From positions 1 to 64,000 of the forward strand of contig JAEZZQ010000042.1 in NCBI GenBank assembly GCA_023442465.1: 64,000 bases of DNA. Reading direction: 5' to 3'. This stretch comes from Bacillota bacterium. GTDB taxonomy: Bacteria; Bacillota; Clostridia; Lachnospirales; Lachnospiraceae. The notes beneath the pieces were generated by a model that ran no database searches, had not been told where the DNA came from, and worked only from the letters and a program-made list of their open reading frames with translations. Shown piece by piece: positions 42,601-51,813 of this stretch (position 1 is the first letter of the stretch; each line of letters opens with the position of its first letter). Both the position numbers and the translations under genes were made by a program.

Positions 42601-42620
42601 GTTCTTTAACAGGAAAGGGT

Positions 42621-42680
42621 TCCTATTAAAGAAACATAGATGTGCAGCTACGCGCGCGGAACAAAAGCTGTGCTGCCGAA
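42621..42680 (+). repeat. GATGYGCAGCT repeat, copy 3
   Basis: TTAAAGAAACATAGATGTGC, then AGCTACGCGCGCGGAACAAA and AGCTGTGCTG. It matches 25829-25893 over its whole core. Confidence 0.7.
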
Positions 42681-42749
42681 GTATTTGGCTGCGAGAGTGT
42701 GTAACGCTGTGAAGATATCGCGTTCCTAGGCTATAAATGAAGCAGCTTC

Positions 42750-42788
42750 TTGACATAATATTCTGAGTGTTATAATATTTGTATAACA
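42750..42788 (+). promoter_or_regulatory. Promoter and GntR operator of the gntR-clpC operon
   Basis: TTGACA (42750-42755), 17-base spacer and TAATAT (42773-42778). A 21-bp inverted repeat, TGTTATA (42768-42774), 7 bases, TATAACA (42782-42788), overlaps the -10 box. This is the arrangement expected for autorepression by the YtrA-like GntR protein encoded next. Confidence 0.78.
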
Positions 42789-42809
42789 GTCAGGAGGCAG
42801 GTGTTTATT

Positions 42810-43190
42810 ATGATGATAATAGAGATAGATTTCAACAGCGACGAAGCCTTATATTTGCAGCTTCGCAATCAGATCATAATCGGGATTGCTACGTCCAAAA
42901 TAAGAATAGGCGAGGAGCTCCCTTCTGTCAGGCAGCTTGCGGATGATATCGGAATTAACATGCATACGGTAAATAAAGCATATACTGTTCTTAAGCAGGA
43001 GGGCTTTGTAAAGGTGGACAGGCGAAGAGGTGCTGTCATTGCAATAGATGTGGATAAGATGGAGGCCGTAGAGGAGTTGCGGAGAGATTTGAAAGTTCTG
43101 CTCGCAAGGAGCAGCTGTAAGAATATTTCCAGAGAAGAAGTGCATGCTCTTATTGACGAAGTATATGAAAATTATGGAGGACTAGATTGA
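42810..43190 (+). CDS. GntR family regulator, YtrA subfamily
   Basis: A 126-residue protein. The winged helix is at about 10-75: LYLQLRNQIIIGIATSKIRI, GEELPSVRQLADDIGINMHT and VNKAYTVLKQEGFV. The short C-terminal helical dimerisation part (about 40 residues) places it in the YtrA group. ATG 42810 is preferred (AGGAGG at 12 bases), with GTG 42801 as alternative. Its stop overlaps the clpC start by one base (TGATG). The repeat over the promoter suggests it represses itself and clpC, a role played by CtsR in Bacillus. Confidence 0.88.
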   Translation: MMIIEIDFNSDEALYLQLRNQIIIGIATSKIRIGEELPSVRQLADDIGINMHTVNKAYTVLKQEGFVKVDRRRGAVIAIDVDKMEAVEELRRDLKVLLARSSCKNISREEVHALIDEVYENYGGLD

Positions 43191-45643
43191 TGCAGTCACA
43201 GTTTACGGATAAGGCGAAAGCCGCCCTTGTGCTTGCGGAGAAGACCGCAGCAGGTTTAAAGCAAGGGTATGTGGGAACGGAACATATTTTAGCAGGCCTG
43301 CTAAAGGAAAAGACAGGCGTTGCGGCGAAGATTCTGTCAGATAACGGATTGGATGATGCCCAGCTTATGGAGATGATCAGGGATTTGATCGCTCCCGAGG
43401 GGGGGGTTCAGATAAAGGATAGAGACGGCTATTCTCCCCGTGCAGTTAAAGTATTGGAGGAAGCACACAGACAGGCAGAGCGTTTCGGTCTGGAACGGAC
43501 AGGAACCGAGCATATTCTGCTGGCTCTGATCAAAGAGGGAGATAATGTGGCGGTAAGGCTTTTGAACACGCTCGGAGTCTCCGCCCAGAAGGTTTATGTG
43601 GATGCTTTGGTTGCTATGGGTGCGGACGGGGCGCTCTATAAAGAGGACCTCGTGAAAAAGCAAAGCGGCAAGAAAAAAGGTGGAACCTCGGTGCTGGAAC
43701 AATACAGTAGGGACTTGACAGCGCTTGCCGGAAAGGGAGAGTTAGACCCGGTAATCGGGCGCGAGGAAGAAATAGGGAGAGTCATCCAGATACTCAGCAG
43801 AAGAATGAAGAACAATCCTTGTCTCATTGGTGAGCCGGGGGTAGGTAAGACGGCAGTGGTAGAAGGGCTGGCCCTTCGAATCGTGTCGGGAGAGGTGCCC
43901 TTTACCGTACAGAATAAGAGGGTGCTTACGCTGGATTTGTCCGGCATGGTAGCGGGCAGTAAGTATCGCGGTGAATTCGAAGAGAGAATTAAGAAAGTAA
44001 TAAAAGAAGTTATCGACGACGGCAATGTTATTCTTTTTCTGGACGAAATGCACACTATTATCGGTGCAGGCGGTGCGGAAGGTGCAATTGACGCTTCCAA
44101 TATATTAAAGCCTTCTCTGGCCAGAGGCGAGATTCAGTTAATCGGTGCGACTACAATCGCTGAGTATAGAAAATATGTGGAAAAGGATGCAGCCCTGGAG
44201 AGAAGATTCCAGCCGATAAGCGTGGAGGAGCCGACGGAAGCAGAGGCAATACGTATTTTGAAGGGCGTGGTAGGAAAATACAAGGAGCATCACCGGGTAA
44301 CGATTCTCGATGAAGCGATAGAAGCGGCGGTACAGCTTTCCAGCAGATACATCAACGATAGGAATCTGCCCGATAAAGCCATCGATCTAATCGATGAAGC
44401 GGCCGCTGCGGTACGGCTTAAAACGATGCACATACCGGATAAGATGAAAGAGCTGTCGGAGCAGATTGCCAAGATAGACGCACAGATCGAGCGGTCGGTG
44501 CGAATGGAGGCGTTCAGTCAGGCGGGAGAGCTGAAGCGCAATCAGGATATTCTGATTAAGAAATATGAGAAGATGAAGCATAAGTTCGATTTGGAACAGG
44601 CGGATAAAAGATATGTGGTAGGAGAAAATGAAATTGCGGAGGTCGTCTCTATGTGGACGAAGATCCCGGTAAAGAAGTTGGCAGAAAAGGAAAGTGAGCG
44701 TCTGCTCAAGCTGGAATCCATTCTTCACAAAAGGGTAATCGGGCAGGAGGAAGCGGTATCTGCGGTGGCTAAAGCGATGCGCAGAGGCCGGGTAGGCCTG
44801 CAGGATCCCAATAGACCCATCGGTTCCTTCTTATTCCTGGGTCCTACGGGCGTAGGAAAGACGGAACTTAGCAAAGCACTGGCAGAGGCGATGTTCGGTT
44901 CGGAGAACTCCCTTATCCGCGTGGATATGTCAGAATATATGGAAGGACATTCCGTATCGAAGATGATAGGTTCTCCTCCGGGATATGTAGGCTTTGACGA
45001 AGGAGGACAGTTGAGCGAGAAGGTAAGGCGCAATCCCTATTCGGTAGTGCTGTTCGATGAGATTGAAAAGGCACATCCTGACGTGTTCAATATTCTCCTT
45101 CAGGTGCTCGACGACGGACATATTACGGATGCCAAGGGGCGTAAGGTGAGCTTCAAAAATACGATACTCATCATGACCTCCAATGCAGGTGCGCAAAGAA
45201 TTATCGATCCGAAGAATCTGGGCTTTTCTTCGCAGACGGATGAAAAACAGAATTATGAAAAGATGAAATCCGGTGTAATGGAGGAAGTGAAGCGGCTTTT
45301 CAAGCCGGAGTTCATTAACCGTATCGACGAAATCATGGTATTCCATCCGCTGAATAAGGACAATATGAAGCAGATTATCACCTTATTATCAGCAAACCTA
45401 AGAAACAGGTGCAAGGCGCAGATGAATATCAACCTTACTATCGCTCCGGCCTTAAAGGAGTATATTGTGGAGAAGCATTCCGATTATAAGATGGGAGCGA
45501 GACCGTTAAAGCGTGCGATTCAGACAGTGATAGAGGACCAGCTTGCGGAGGAAATCCTTGCGGGAAGAATAAAGGCGGGAGATAGCGTAACTGCCGGAGT
45601 AAAGGATGGAAAGGCTTCCTTTAGAGTAAAAAAAGAATCTTAA
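43190..45643 (+). CDS. clpC: ATP-dependent Clp protease ATP-binding subunit ClpC
   Basis: An 817-residue HSP100 unfoldase. Two Clp N repeats (about 1-145) precede AAA1 (Walker A GEPGVGKTA near 214, Walker B VILFLDEMHTIIGAGGAEGA), a UVR-like coiled middle region (about 410-470) and AAA2 (Walker A GPTGVGKTE near 550, Walker B VVLFDEIEKAHPDVFN). LGF and a C-terminal D2-small domain follow. It delivers proteins to ClpP. GGAGG lies 9 bases before the ATG, inside the gntR 3' end. No mcsA/mcsB is adjacent, unlike the Bacillus operon. Confidence 0.96.
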   Translation: MQSQFTDKAKAALVLAEKTAAGLKQGYVGTEHILAGLLKEKTGVAAKILSDNGLDDAQLMEMIRDLIAPEGGVQIKDRDGYSPRAVKVLEEAHRQAERFGLERTGTEHILLALIKEGDNVAVRLLNTLGVSAQKVYVDALVAMGADGALYKEDLVKKQSGKKKGGTSVLEQYSRDLTALAGKGELDPVIGREEEIGRVIQILSRRMKNNPCLIGEPGVGKTAVVEGLALRIVSGEVPFTVQNKRVLTLDLSGMVAGSKYRGEFEERIKKVIKEVIDDGNVILFLDEMHTIIGAGGAEGAIDASNILKPSLARGEIQLIGATTIAEYRKYVEKDAALERRFQPISVEEPTEAEAIRILKGVVGKYKEHHRVTILDEAIEAAVQLSSRYINDRNLPDKAIDLIDEAAAAVRLKTMHIPDKMKELSEQIAKIDAQIERSVRMEAFSQAGELKRNQDILIKKYEKMKHKFDLEQADKRYVVGENEIAEVVSMWTKIPVKKLAEKESERLLKLESILHKRVIGQEEAVSAVAKAMRRGRVGLQDPNRPIGSFLFLGPTGVGKTELSKALAEAMFGSENSLIRVDMSEYMEGHSVSKMIGSPPGYVGFDEGGQLSEKVRRNPYSVVLFDEIEKAHPDVFNILLQVLDDGHITDAKGRKVSFKNTILIMTSNAGAQRIIDPKNLGFSSQTDEKQNYEKMKSGVMEEVKRLFKPEFINRIDEIMVFHPLNKDNMKQIITLLSANLRNRCKAQMNINLTIAPALKEYIVEKHSDYKMGARPLKRAIQTVIEDQLAEEILAGRIKAGDSVTAGVKDGKASFRVKKES

Positions 45644-45755
45644 ATCAGAATTTTTAGTGGATTAAATACAAAAAATATATTATACTGATAGTAAGAATAG
45701 GATACTGAAAAAGTGTCATATTGTGCGAAGGAAGGAACTTAGGAGGACGTAAGAA

Positions 45756-46166
45756 ATGGCAGTGGTGGAAGAATTACTTCGTTCGGAAGGCGAAGGAGCA
45801 ATCAGTTTTGGCAACCACAAACTGGAGAAAAAAGCGAAGTTAGAGGATTTCGAATGCGGCGGCGATCTGCTGAAGGTCAAGACGTATAAAACCATGACAA
45901 AGCTTGAAAAGAACGGAATGTTTGTCTATGAATCGGTACCGGGAACGAGCGTAACCGATTTTAAAGAAACGCAGGATGGCATTAACTTTAACGTAGAAGG
46001 GGATGAAGACGCACAGATTACGATAGGTCTTCAGGATGAGACAGAATACGAAGTTTTTATAAATAATGAAAGTATCGGTAAGATGAGTACAAATTTAGGC
46101 GGCAAGCTGAATTTAAGTGTAGAACTTGCAGGTGCCGGAGAAGTAAATGTCAGAGTAGCAAAATAG
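45756..46166 (+). CDS. Conserved protein of unknown function (called endosialidase in some Clostridia)
   Basis: A 136-residue soluble, acidic protein, predicted mostly beta. MAVVEELLRSEGEGAISFGN starts it, DFECGGDLLKVKTYKTMTKL follows, and the end is GKLNLSVELAGAGEVNVRVA. I recognise it as a protein often found between clpC and radA in Lachnospiraceae. The endosialidase name has no visible support in this sequence. AGGAGG precedes the ATG. It has its own upstream gap of 112 bases and a strong terminator. Confidence 0.75.
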   Translation: MAVVEELLRSEGEGAISFGNHKLEKKAKLEDFECGGDLLKVKTYKTMTKLEKNGMFVYESVPGTSVTDFKETQDGINFNVEGDEDAQITIGLQDETEYEVFINNESIGKMSTNLGGKLNLSVELAGAGEVNVRVAK

Positions 46167-46175
46167 AAGAAACGA

Positions 46176-46212
46176 AAAGCGGGACGGTCATTTTGTGAAA
46201 GTCCCGCTTTTA
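46176..46212 (+). terminator. Intrinsic terminator before radA
   Basis: AAAAGCGGGAC (46176-46186) pairs perfectly with GTCCCGCTTTT (46202-46212), so both flanks are A/T rich and the hairpin may act in both directions. Confidence 0.85.
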
Positions 46213-46254
46213 TGTTATAGAATCACACGTTTGTTTTGATAGAAAGAGGAAATT

Positions 46255-47631
46255 ATGGCAAAGAGTAAAAACGGGACAGTATTTTTTTGTCAGGAATGCG
46301 GTTATGAGTCGGCGAAATGGATGGGACAGTGTCCCGGATGCAAGGCTTGGAATACTTTTGTGGAGGAACGGGTAACGATAAGTACGAAGGGAAGCGGGAC
46401 TGCATCGAAATCTGGAAGCGCCGCAAAGCGGGCCGAGCCATCCAAGCTGTCGGAGGTATCCTTAGGCGGCGAGGAGAGAATCAATACTCAGATAGGGGAA
46501 CTGGACAGAGTGCTTGGAGGCGGCATTGTACCGGGGTCTCTTACTCTGGTGGGAGGGGATCCCGGAATCGGTAAGTCCACCCTCCTGCTCCAGGTATGTC
46601 AGAAATTGGCAGGAGCTGGCCGCAAGGTACTGTATCTATCCGGGGAGGAGTCGCTTCGCCAGATTAAGATAAGGGCCAATAGGGTCGGAGAATTCAACGA
46701 TAATCTTCTGCTTTTGTGCGAGACCAATCTGCATGTCATCGAGGAGACATTAAAGACAATGAAGCCTGATGTGACAGTCATCGATTCCATTCAGACCATG
46801 TACAGCGAGGACGTATCGGCTGCGCCCGGAAGCGTATCTCAAGTAAGAGAGGCAACAAATATTTTCCTTCAATTAGCGAAGGGAATGAATATATCTATAT
46901 TTCTTGTAGGGCATGTGACCAAGGAGGGGACGGTAGCAGGTCCCAGAGTGTTAGAGCATATGGTAGATACGGTGCTCTATTTTGAAGGAGACAGGCACGC
47001 TTCTTACCGGATACTCCGTGGGGTGAAGAACCGGTTCGGCTCCACCAATGAAATCGGCGTGTTCGAGATGAGGGAAGAAGGGCTGATAGAGGTTATGAAC
47101 CCTTCGGAATTCATGTTAAACGGCAGACCGGAGGACGCCAGCGGCTCGGTGGTAGCATGCTCCATGGAGGGAACCAGACCGATATTGATAGAGATACAAG
47201 CGCTGGTATGCGGGAGTAACTTCGGTATTCCCAGACGCCAGGCGATCGGTACGGATTTCAACCGGGTGAATCTGCTGATGGCTGTACTGGAGAAGCGAGT
47301 GGGTCTGCAGATGTCAGGTTGTGACGCTTATGTGAATCTGGCAGGTGGAATCAAGATTGTGGAACCGGCTATCGATTTGGGAATCGTACTGGCCATCGTT
47401 TCCAGCTTTAAGAACAGGGCTATTGACAGCAAGATAATTGTTTTCGGCGAAGTGGGACTCAGCGGAGAAGTGCGGGCCGTGAGCATGGCGAGGCAGCGGG
47501 TGCAGGAAGCAAAAAAGTTGGGATTTACTACCTGTATCCTTCCTGCGGTCTGCATGGAGGGGTTAAAAGAAGAGAAAGATATAAAGGTAATCGGTGTAAG
47601 GAACGTACGGGATGCCATCGACCTTATATAA
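46255..47631 (+). CDS. radA: DNA repair protein RadA
   Basis: A 458-residue recombination ATPase that aids branch migration. An N-terminal zinc finger (FFCQECGYESAKWMGQCPGC, about 10-29) is followed by the RecA-like ATPase with Walker A GDPGIGKST (near 100) and the RadA-specific KNRFGST motif (near 257). The C-terminal Lon-protease-like domain (about 285-455) contains FGEVGLSGEVRAVS. Complete and of normal length. Confidence 0.97.
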   Translation: MAKSKNGTVFFCQECGYESAKWMGQCPGCKAWNTFVEERVTISTKGSGTASKSGSAAKRAEPSKLSEVSLGGEERINTQIGELDRVLGGGIVPGSLTLVGGDPGIGKSTLLLQVCQKLAGAGRKVLYLSGEESLRQIKIRANRVGEFNDNLLLLCETNLHVIEETLKTMKPDVTVIDSIQTMYSEDVSAAPGSVSQVREATNIFLQLAKGMNISIFLVGHVTKEGTVAGPRVLEHMVDTVLYFEGDRHASYRILRGVKNRFGSTNEIGVFEMREEGLIEVMNPSEFMLNGRPEDASGSVVACSMEGTRPILIEIQALVCGSNFGIPRRQAIGTDFNRVNLLMAVLEKRVGLQMSGCDAYVNLAGGIKIVEPAIDLGIVLAIVSSFKNRAIDSKIIVFGEVGLSGEVRAVSMARQRVQEAKKLGFTTCILPAVCMEGLKEEKDIKVIGVRNVRDAIDLI

Positions 47632-47673
47632 GTATATGCGAAATTATTTTAAATGTACCGGAGAGCTTAGACG

Positions 47674-49422
47674 ATGAAGAAGTTATTGATTTATCTTAAG
47701 GATTACAAAAAGGAAACGGTATTGGCTCCGCTTTTTAAGATGCTGGAGGCATCCTTCGAGCTTTTTGTTCCCTTGGTTATGGCGGCGATTATCGATACGG
47801 GGATTGCGCAGGGGGATAAGGGATATATTGTCAGGATGTGCCTGATCATGGTGGCTTTGGGCGTTATCGGACTGGTATGCTCCGTTACCGCGCAGTATTA
47901 TTCCGCCAAGGCAGCGGTAGGCTTTTCTGCCGGACTGAAGCATGAATTGTTTAAGCACATTCAAAAGCTGTCCTTTACAGAGATGGACGAAATAGGGACC
48001 TCTACGCTGATTACCCGGATGACCAACGATGTTAATCAGGTGCAGTCGGGAGTGAACCTGATTTTGCGTCTCTTTTTGCGTTCTCCCTTTATCGTGTTCG
48101 GAGCTATGGTAATGGCATTTACCATCGATGGCAAGGCAGCAATGATTTTTGTGGTAACTATTCTGCTGCTTAGTGTCGTTGTATTCGGTATCATGTTTAT
48201 CAGCATGCCCTTGTATAAGAAGGTGCAGGCAGGACTTGACAGGATTCTCGGCATTACAAGGGAGAATCTGACCGGTGTGAGGGTAATACGCGCCTTCAAC
48301 AAGGAAGCGGCAGAGATAGAGCGCTTTGAGGGAGAAAACGAAGAACTGGCAAGGATGCAGCAGTTTGTGGGAAAGATATCCGCTTTGATGAATCCGATAA
48401 CCTATGTTATTATAAACGGCGCGCTGATCGTGCTCATATGGACAGGCGCTCTTCGCGTGGAGGGCGGTTATATTACGCAGGGAGCGGTAGTCGCGCTGGT
48501 AAACTATATGTCCCAGATATTGGTGGAGCTCATTAAGCTTGCTAATCTGATCATTACGGTAACGAAAGCTTTTGCCAGTGCCAACCGAATCGCTGCAGTA
48601 TTTGAGATGAGGCCTAGTCTTGTATCGCCTGAAGGAGGTACTGCCCCTTGGGGCCATGGGGATGGAGACGAGGACGAAGCCTTCGCAGTTTCCTTCGAGC
48701 ATGTCCATCTGACTTATAAAAATGCTGGAGCAGAAGCTCTGACTGATATTGACTTTAAAGTAAAAAAGGGGCAGACCGTAGGAATTATAGGCGGTACCGG
48801 TTCAGGAAAATCTTCTCTGGTCAATATGATTCCCCGGTTTTATGACGCCACCGGCGGATGTGTAAGGATAAACGGGGTGGATGTAAGAGACTATTCCTTG
48901 GATGAACTGCGTTCTAAAATCGGTATCGTCATGCAAAAGGCGGTATTATTTAAGGGAACCATAAGGGAAAATTTACAATGGGGCAAGGAGAACGCCTCGG
49001 AAGAGGAAATGCGCCGGGCGTTAGAAATCGCTCAGGCGAAAGAGTTCGTCGAGGAAAAAACAGGAGGCTTAGACGCCAGAGTATCACAGGAGGGAAAGAA
49101 TTATTCCGGCGGACAGAAGCAGCGCCTTACGATTGCCAGAGCGTTAGTGAGAATGCCGGAAATACTCATATTGGATGACAGTGCCTCCGCACTGGACTTC
49201 GCCACCGACGCAAGACTGAGGCAAGAAATCCGAAATATGGAAGGGAATATGACTGTCTTCATCGTATCTCAGCGAGCCGCGTCCATCCGTCATGCGGATT
49301 TTATTGTAGTTATGGAGGACGGTGAAGTGGCAGGAATCGGGACTCATGAACAATTAGTTAATAGCTGCAATGTCTACAAGGAAATTTACGCATCACAGTT
49401 TAAAAAGGAGGAGAGGGCATGA
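47674..49422 (+). CDS. Heterodimeric ABC exporter subunit with degenerate catalytic site
   Basis: A 582-residue half-exporter. The membrane domain spans about 15-310 and the ATPase about 330-580. Walker A is GGTGSGKSS and the signature is YSGGQKQRL, but Walker B reads ILILDDSASALD, with Asp in place of the catalytic Glu. This is typical of the degenerate-site subunit of BmrCD/LmrCD/TmrAB-like pairs. Signature form and the SQRA switch (instead of AHR) also point to the weak site. ATGA overlap with the partner gene. Probable multidrug or lipid exporter. Confidence 0.92.
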   Translation: MKKLLIYLKDYKKETVLAPLFKMLEASFELFVPLVMAAIIDTGIAQGDKGYIVRMCLIMVALGVIGLVCSVTAQYYSAKAAVGFSAGLKHELFKHIQKLSFTEMDEIGTSTLITRMTNDVNQVQSGVNLILRLFLRSPFIVFGAMVMAFTIDGKAAMIFVVTILLLSVVVFGIMFISMPLYKKVQAGLDRILGITRENLTGVRVIRAFNKEAAEIERFEGENEELARMQQFVGKISALMNPITYVIINGALIVLIWTGALRVEGGYITQGAVVALVNYMSQILVELIKLANLIITVTKAFASANRIAAVFEMRPSLVSPEGGTAPWGHGDGDEDEAFAVSFEHVHLTYKNAGAEALTDIDFKVKKGQTVGIIGGTGSGKSSLVNMIPRFYDATGGCVRINGVDVRDYSLDELRSKIGIVMQKAVLFKGTIRENLQWGKENASEEEMRRALEIAQAKEFVEEKTGGLDARVSQEGKNYSGGQKQRLTIARALVRMPEILILDDSASALDFATDARLRQEIRNMEGNMTVFIVSQRAASIRHADFIVVMEDGEVAGIGTHEQLVNSCNVYKEIYASQFKKEERA

Positions 49423-51170
49423 GCAGAGACAGCGCAAGTCAAAGGGAAACTCTCTTCAAGGTACTCCGGTATATAAAAAAGTATTGGTTCTATCTTGGTA
49501 TGTCCGTTTTTATGGCGGCGGTCAGTGTGGCGCTCACTTTGTATGTGCCGATTCTGACCGGCAATGCGATCGACCTTATCATCGATAGGGGCTTTGTGGA
49601 CTTTGCCGGTATCCTGGCAATTCTTTATCGGATGGCTGTAGCAATTGTATTTACGGCAATCGCGCAGTGGATCATGAACGTATGCAACAATAAAATGACC
49701 TTCGGAATCGTGAAGGACATGAGGGATGAAGCGTTTATGAAAATTGAGGTTTTACCCCTTAAATATATAGACTCCCGTTCATACGGAGAGGTGGTCAGCA
49801 GGGTAATTGCCGATGTGGATCAACTGGCAGACGGACTGCTTATGGGATTTACCCAATTATTTACCGGAGTAATTACCATTTTGGGGACATTGATTATTAT
49901 GTTAACTATAGATGCAGGAATTACGGCAGTAGTCGTATTGCTTACTCCGGTTTCCTTTCTGGTGGCTAATCTCATTGCAAAGAAGACCTATCGTATGTTC
50001 AAACTCCAATCGGAGACGAGAGGGGAGCAGACAGCCCTGATTGATGAAATGGTGGGCAGCCAGAGGGTAGTACAGGCTTTTGGACACGAAGAGAAGGCGC
50101 TTGAGCAGTTCGACGAAATCAACGTAAGATTGCGGGAGGCTTCATTAAAAGCAATCTTCTTCTCATCCATCGCCAATCCGGCAACCCGCTTTGTGAACAG
50201 CCTTGTATATACGGGAGTGGGAATCACGGGAGCGATTTTAGCCATCGCAGGGGGAATCAGCGTAGGACAGCTTGTATGCCTCCTTACCTATGCGAATCAG
50301 TATACGAAGCCTTTCAATGAGATATCGGGAGTGGTTACGGAACTGCAAAATGCGCTGGCCTGTGCAGGAAGGATATTGGAGCTTATCGAGGAAGAGCCTC
50401 AGATACCGGAGGCAGACGATGCGGCAGAGCTGTTGGATGTGAAGGGAGATGTTTCACTCTCCCAAGTGTATTTCTCCTATGTGCCGGAACAGAAATTGAT
50501 TCAGAACTTTAATCTTCATGTGAAGCCGGGACAGAGGGTGGCGATTGTGGGACCTACCGGCTGCGGAAAAACTACGGTTATCAATCTGCTGATGCGTTTT
50601 TATGATGTGGACAGCGGAAAGATACTGGTGGAGGGAAAGGATATCCGTGATGTGACAAGGAAGAGCCTTCGCACCTCCTATGGTATGGTGCTCCAGGATA
50701 CCTGGCTGAAGGCGGGAACGATTCGGGAAAATATAGTAATGGGAAAGCCTCAGGCCACAGAGGAGGAAATCATTGCGGCGGCAAAGGAAGCTCATGCCCA
50801 CAGCTTTATTAAGAGGCTGCCGGAGGGTTATGATACTTTGATTACGGAGGCAGGAGGAAATCTCTCTCAGGGACAGAAGCAGCTTCTGTGCATTGCGAGG
50901 GTTATGCTCTGTCAGCCGGATATGCTCATTTTGGATGAAGCCACTTCCTCCATTGACACGAGAACGGAGCTTAAGATTCAAAATGCATTTGCAAAGCTGA
51001 TGGAAGGGAGAACCAGTTTCATCGTGGCACACAGGCTTTCGACGATAAAGGAGGCCGATATCATTCTGGTGATGAAAGACGGCAATATCATAGAACAGGG
51101 GAACCATGAAACGCTGCTGGCAGCAGAAGGGTTTTATGCGAAACTCTATAACAGCCAATTCGCGCGGTAG
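49419..51170 (+). CDS. Heterodimeric ABC exporter subunit with canonical catalytic Glu
   Basis: A 583-residue partner of the preceding protein. Walker A is GPTGCGKTT, the signature is LSQGQKQLL (Gln replacing the first Gly) and Walker B is MLILDEATSSID with the catalytic Glu, followed by the AHRLST switch. Together the two subunits give one consensus and one degenerate ATP site. Strong GGAGG upstream of the ATG. The operon ends against the convergent lspA gene. Confidence 0.93.
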   Translation: MSRDSASQRETLFKVLRYIKKYWFYLGMSVFMAAVSVALTLYVPILTGNAIDLIIDRGFVDFAGILAILYRMAVAIVFTAIAQWIMNVCNNKMTFGIVKDMRDEAFMKIEVLPLKYIDSRSYGEVVSRVIADVDQLADGLLMGFTQLFTGVITILGTLIIMLTIDAGITAVVVLLTPVSFLVANLIAKKTYRMFKLQSETRGEQTALIDEMVGSQRVVQAFGHEEKALEQFDEINVRLREASLKAIFFSSIANPATRFVNSLVYTGVGITGAILAIAGGISVGQLVCLLTYANQYTKPFNEISGVVTELQNALACAGRILELIEEEPQIPEADDAAELLDVKGDVSLSQVYFSYVPEQKLIQNFNLHVKPGQRVAIVGPTGCGKTTVINLLMRFYDVDSGKILVEGKDIRDVTRKSLRTSYGMVLQDTWLKAGTIRENIVMGKPQATEEEIIAAAKEAHAHSFIKRLPEGYDTLITEAGGNLSQGQKQLLCIARVMLCQPDMLILDEATSSIDTRTELKIQNAFAKLMEGRTSFIVAHRLSTIKEADIILVMKDGNIIEQGNHETLLAAEGFYAKLYNSQFAR

Positions 51171-51231
51171 AAAGAGAATGGGATAATATGTGGTTTTTAT
51201 TTGTGCGTTGTGCCCGATGGGCTTCGCTATG

Positions 51232-51267
51232 GGCTGTCCGTGGCTTTGTTAGTAGCCGCGGGCAGCC
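51232..51267. terminator. Hairpin between convergent exporter and lspA genes
   Basis: A 14-bp stem (51232-51245 with 51254-51267, two G-T pairs) with an 8-base loop. No clear T run on either side, so it may stop transcription weakly in both directions. Confidence 0.5.
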
Positions 51268-51288
51268 TTCTTCTGTTGGTAAATAAGA

Positions 51289-51813
51289 CTATTGTTTGTG
51301 CGAAGTCTTTCCGAACAAAAAGCTGAGTTCATCATCCTTGTAATAGAAGAAGCAGATAATGCAAAGAAGTACCATTCCCACGCTCACATAGCAGTCGGCA
51401 ACGTTGAAAGTAGGAAAATTGATGGGAACGAAATAGATGAAGTCCACTACATAGCCATTTCTTACCCGATCGATCAGATTCCCGATTCCTCCGTTTATAA
51501 TAAGGAGAAAGGTGAGGCGCATAATATAGAATCTCTTTCCTTCCGGAATCTGAAAATATTTCCAAATGATGAAAAGCATTACGCAGGAGGTCAGTGCGAT
51601 GAGAAATCCCTGCTTACCGAGAAAGGAGCTGAACGCCGCTCCGGTGTTTTCCAGATAAGAGAATTCCAGTACGCCTGGAATGAGAGGGAAATCCGCCTGC
51701 TCTTTTAATTTGCTGATAGCAAGAACTTTAGTAAACTGATCCAGACCGATGAGCAGGACTGTGCTTAAAATTAACAGTAGCGCCGGCATAACTTTTTTAG
51801 ATATATTTTTCAT
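51289..51813 (-). CDS. lspA: Lipoprotein signal peptidase (signal peptidase II)
   Basis: A 174-residue membrane aspartyl protease that removes signal peptides from prolipoproteins. Four membrane helices. Conserved blocks are YLENTGAAFSSFLG (about 52-65), GGIGNLIDRVRNGYVVDFIY with the first catalytic Asp (about 110-130) and PTFNVADCYVSVG with the second catalytic Asp (about 133-146). Relevant here because at least three lipoproteins are encoded in this window. Single gene on the minus strand. Confidence 0.95.
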   Translation of the reverse strand: MKNISKKVMPALLLILSTVLLIGLDQFTKVLAISKLKEQADFPLIPGVLEFSYLENTGAAFSSFLGKQGFLIALTSCVMLFIIWKYFQIPEGKRFYIMRLTFLLIINGGIGNLIDRVRNGYVVDFIYFVPINFPTFNVADCYVSVGMVLLCIICFFYYKDDELSFLFGKTSHKQ

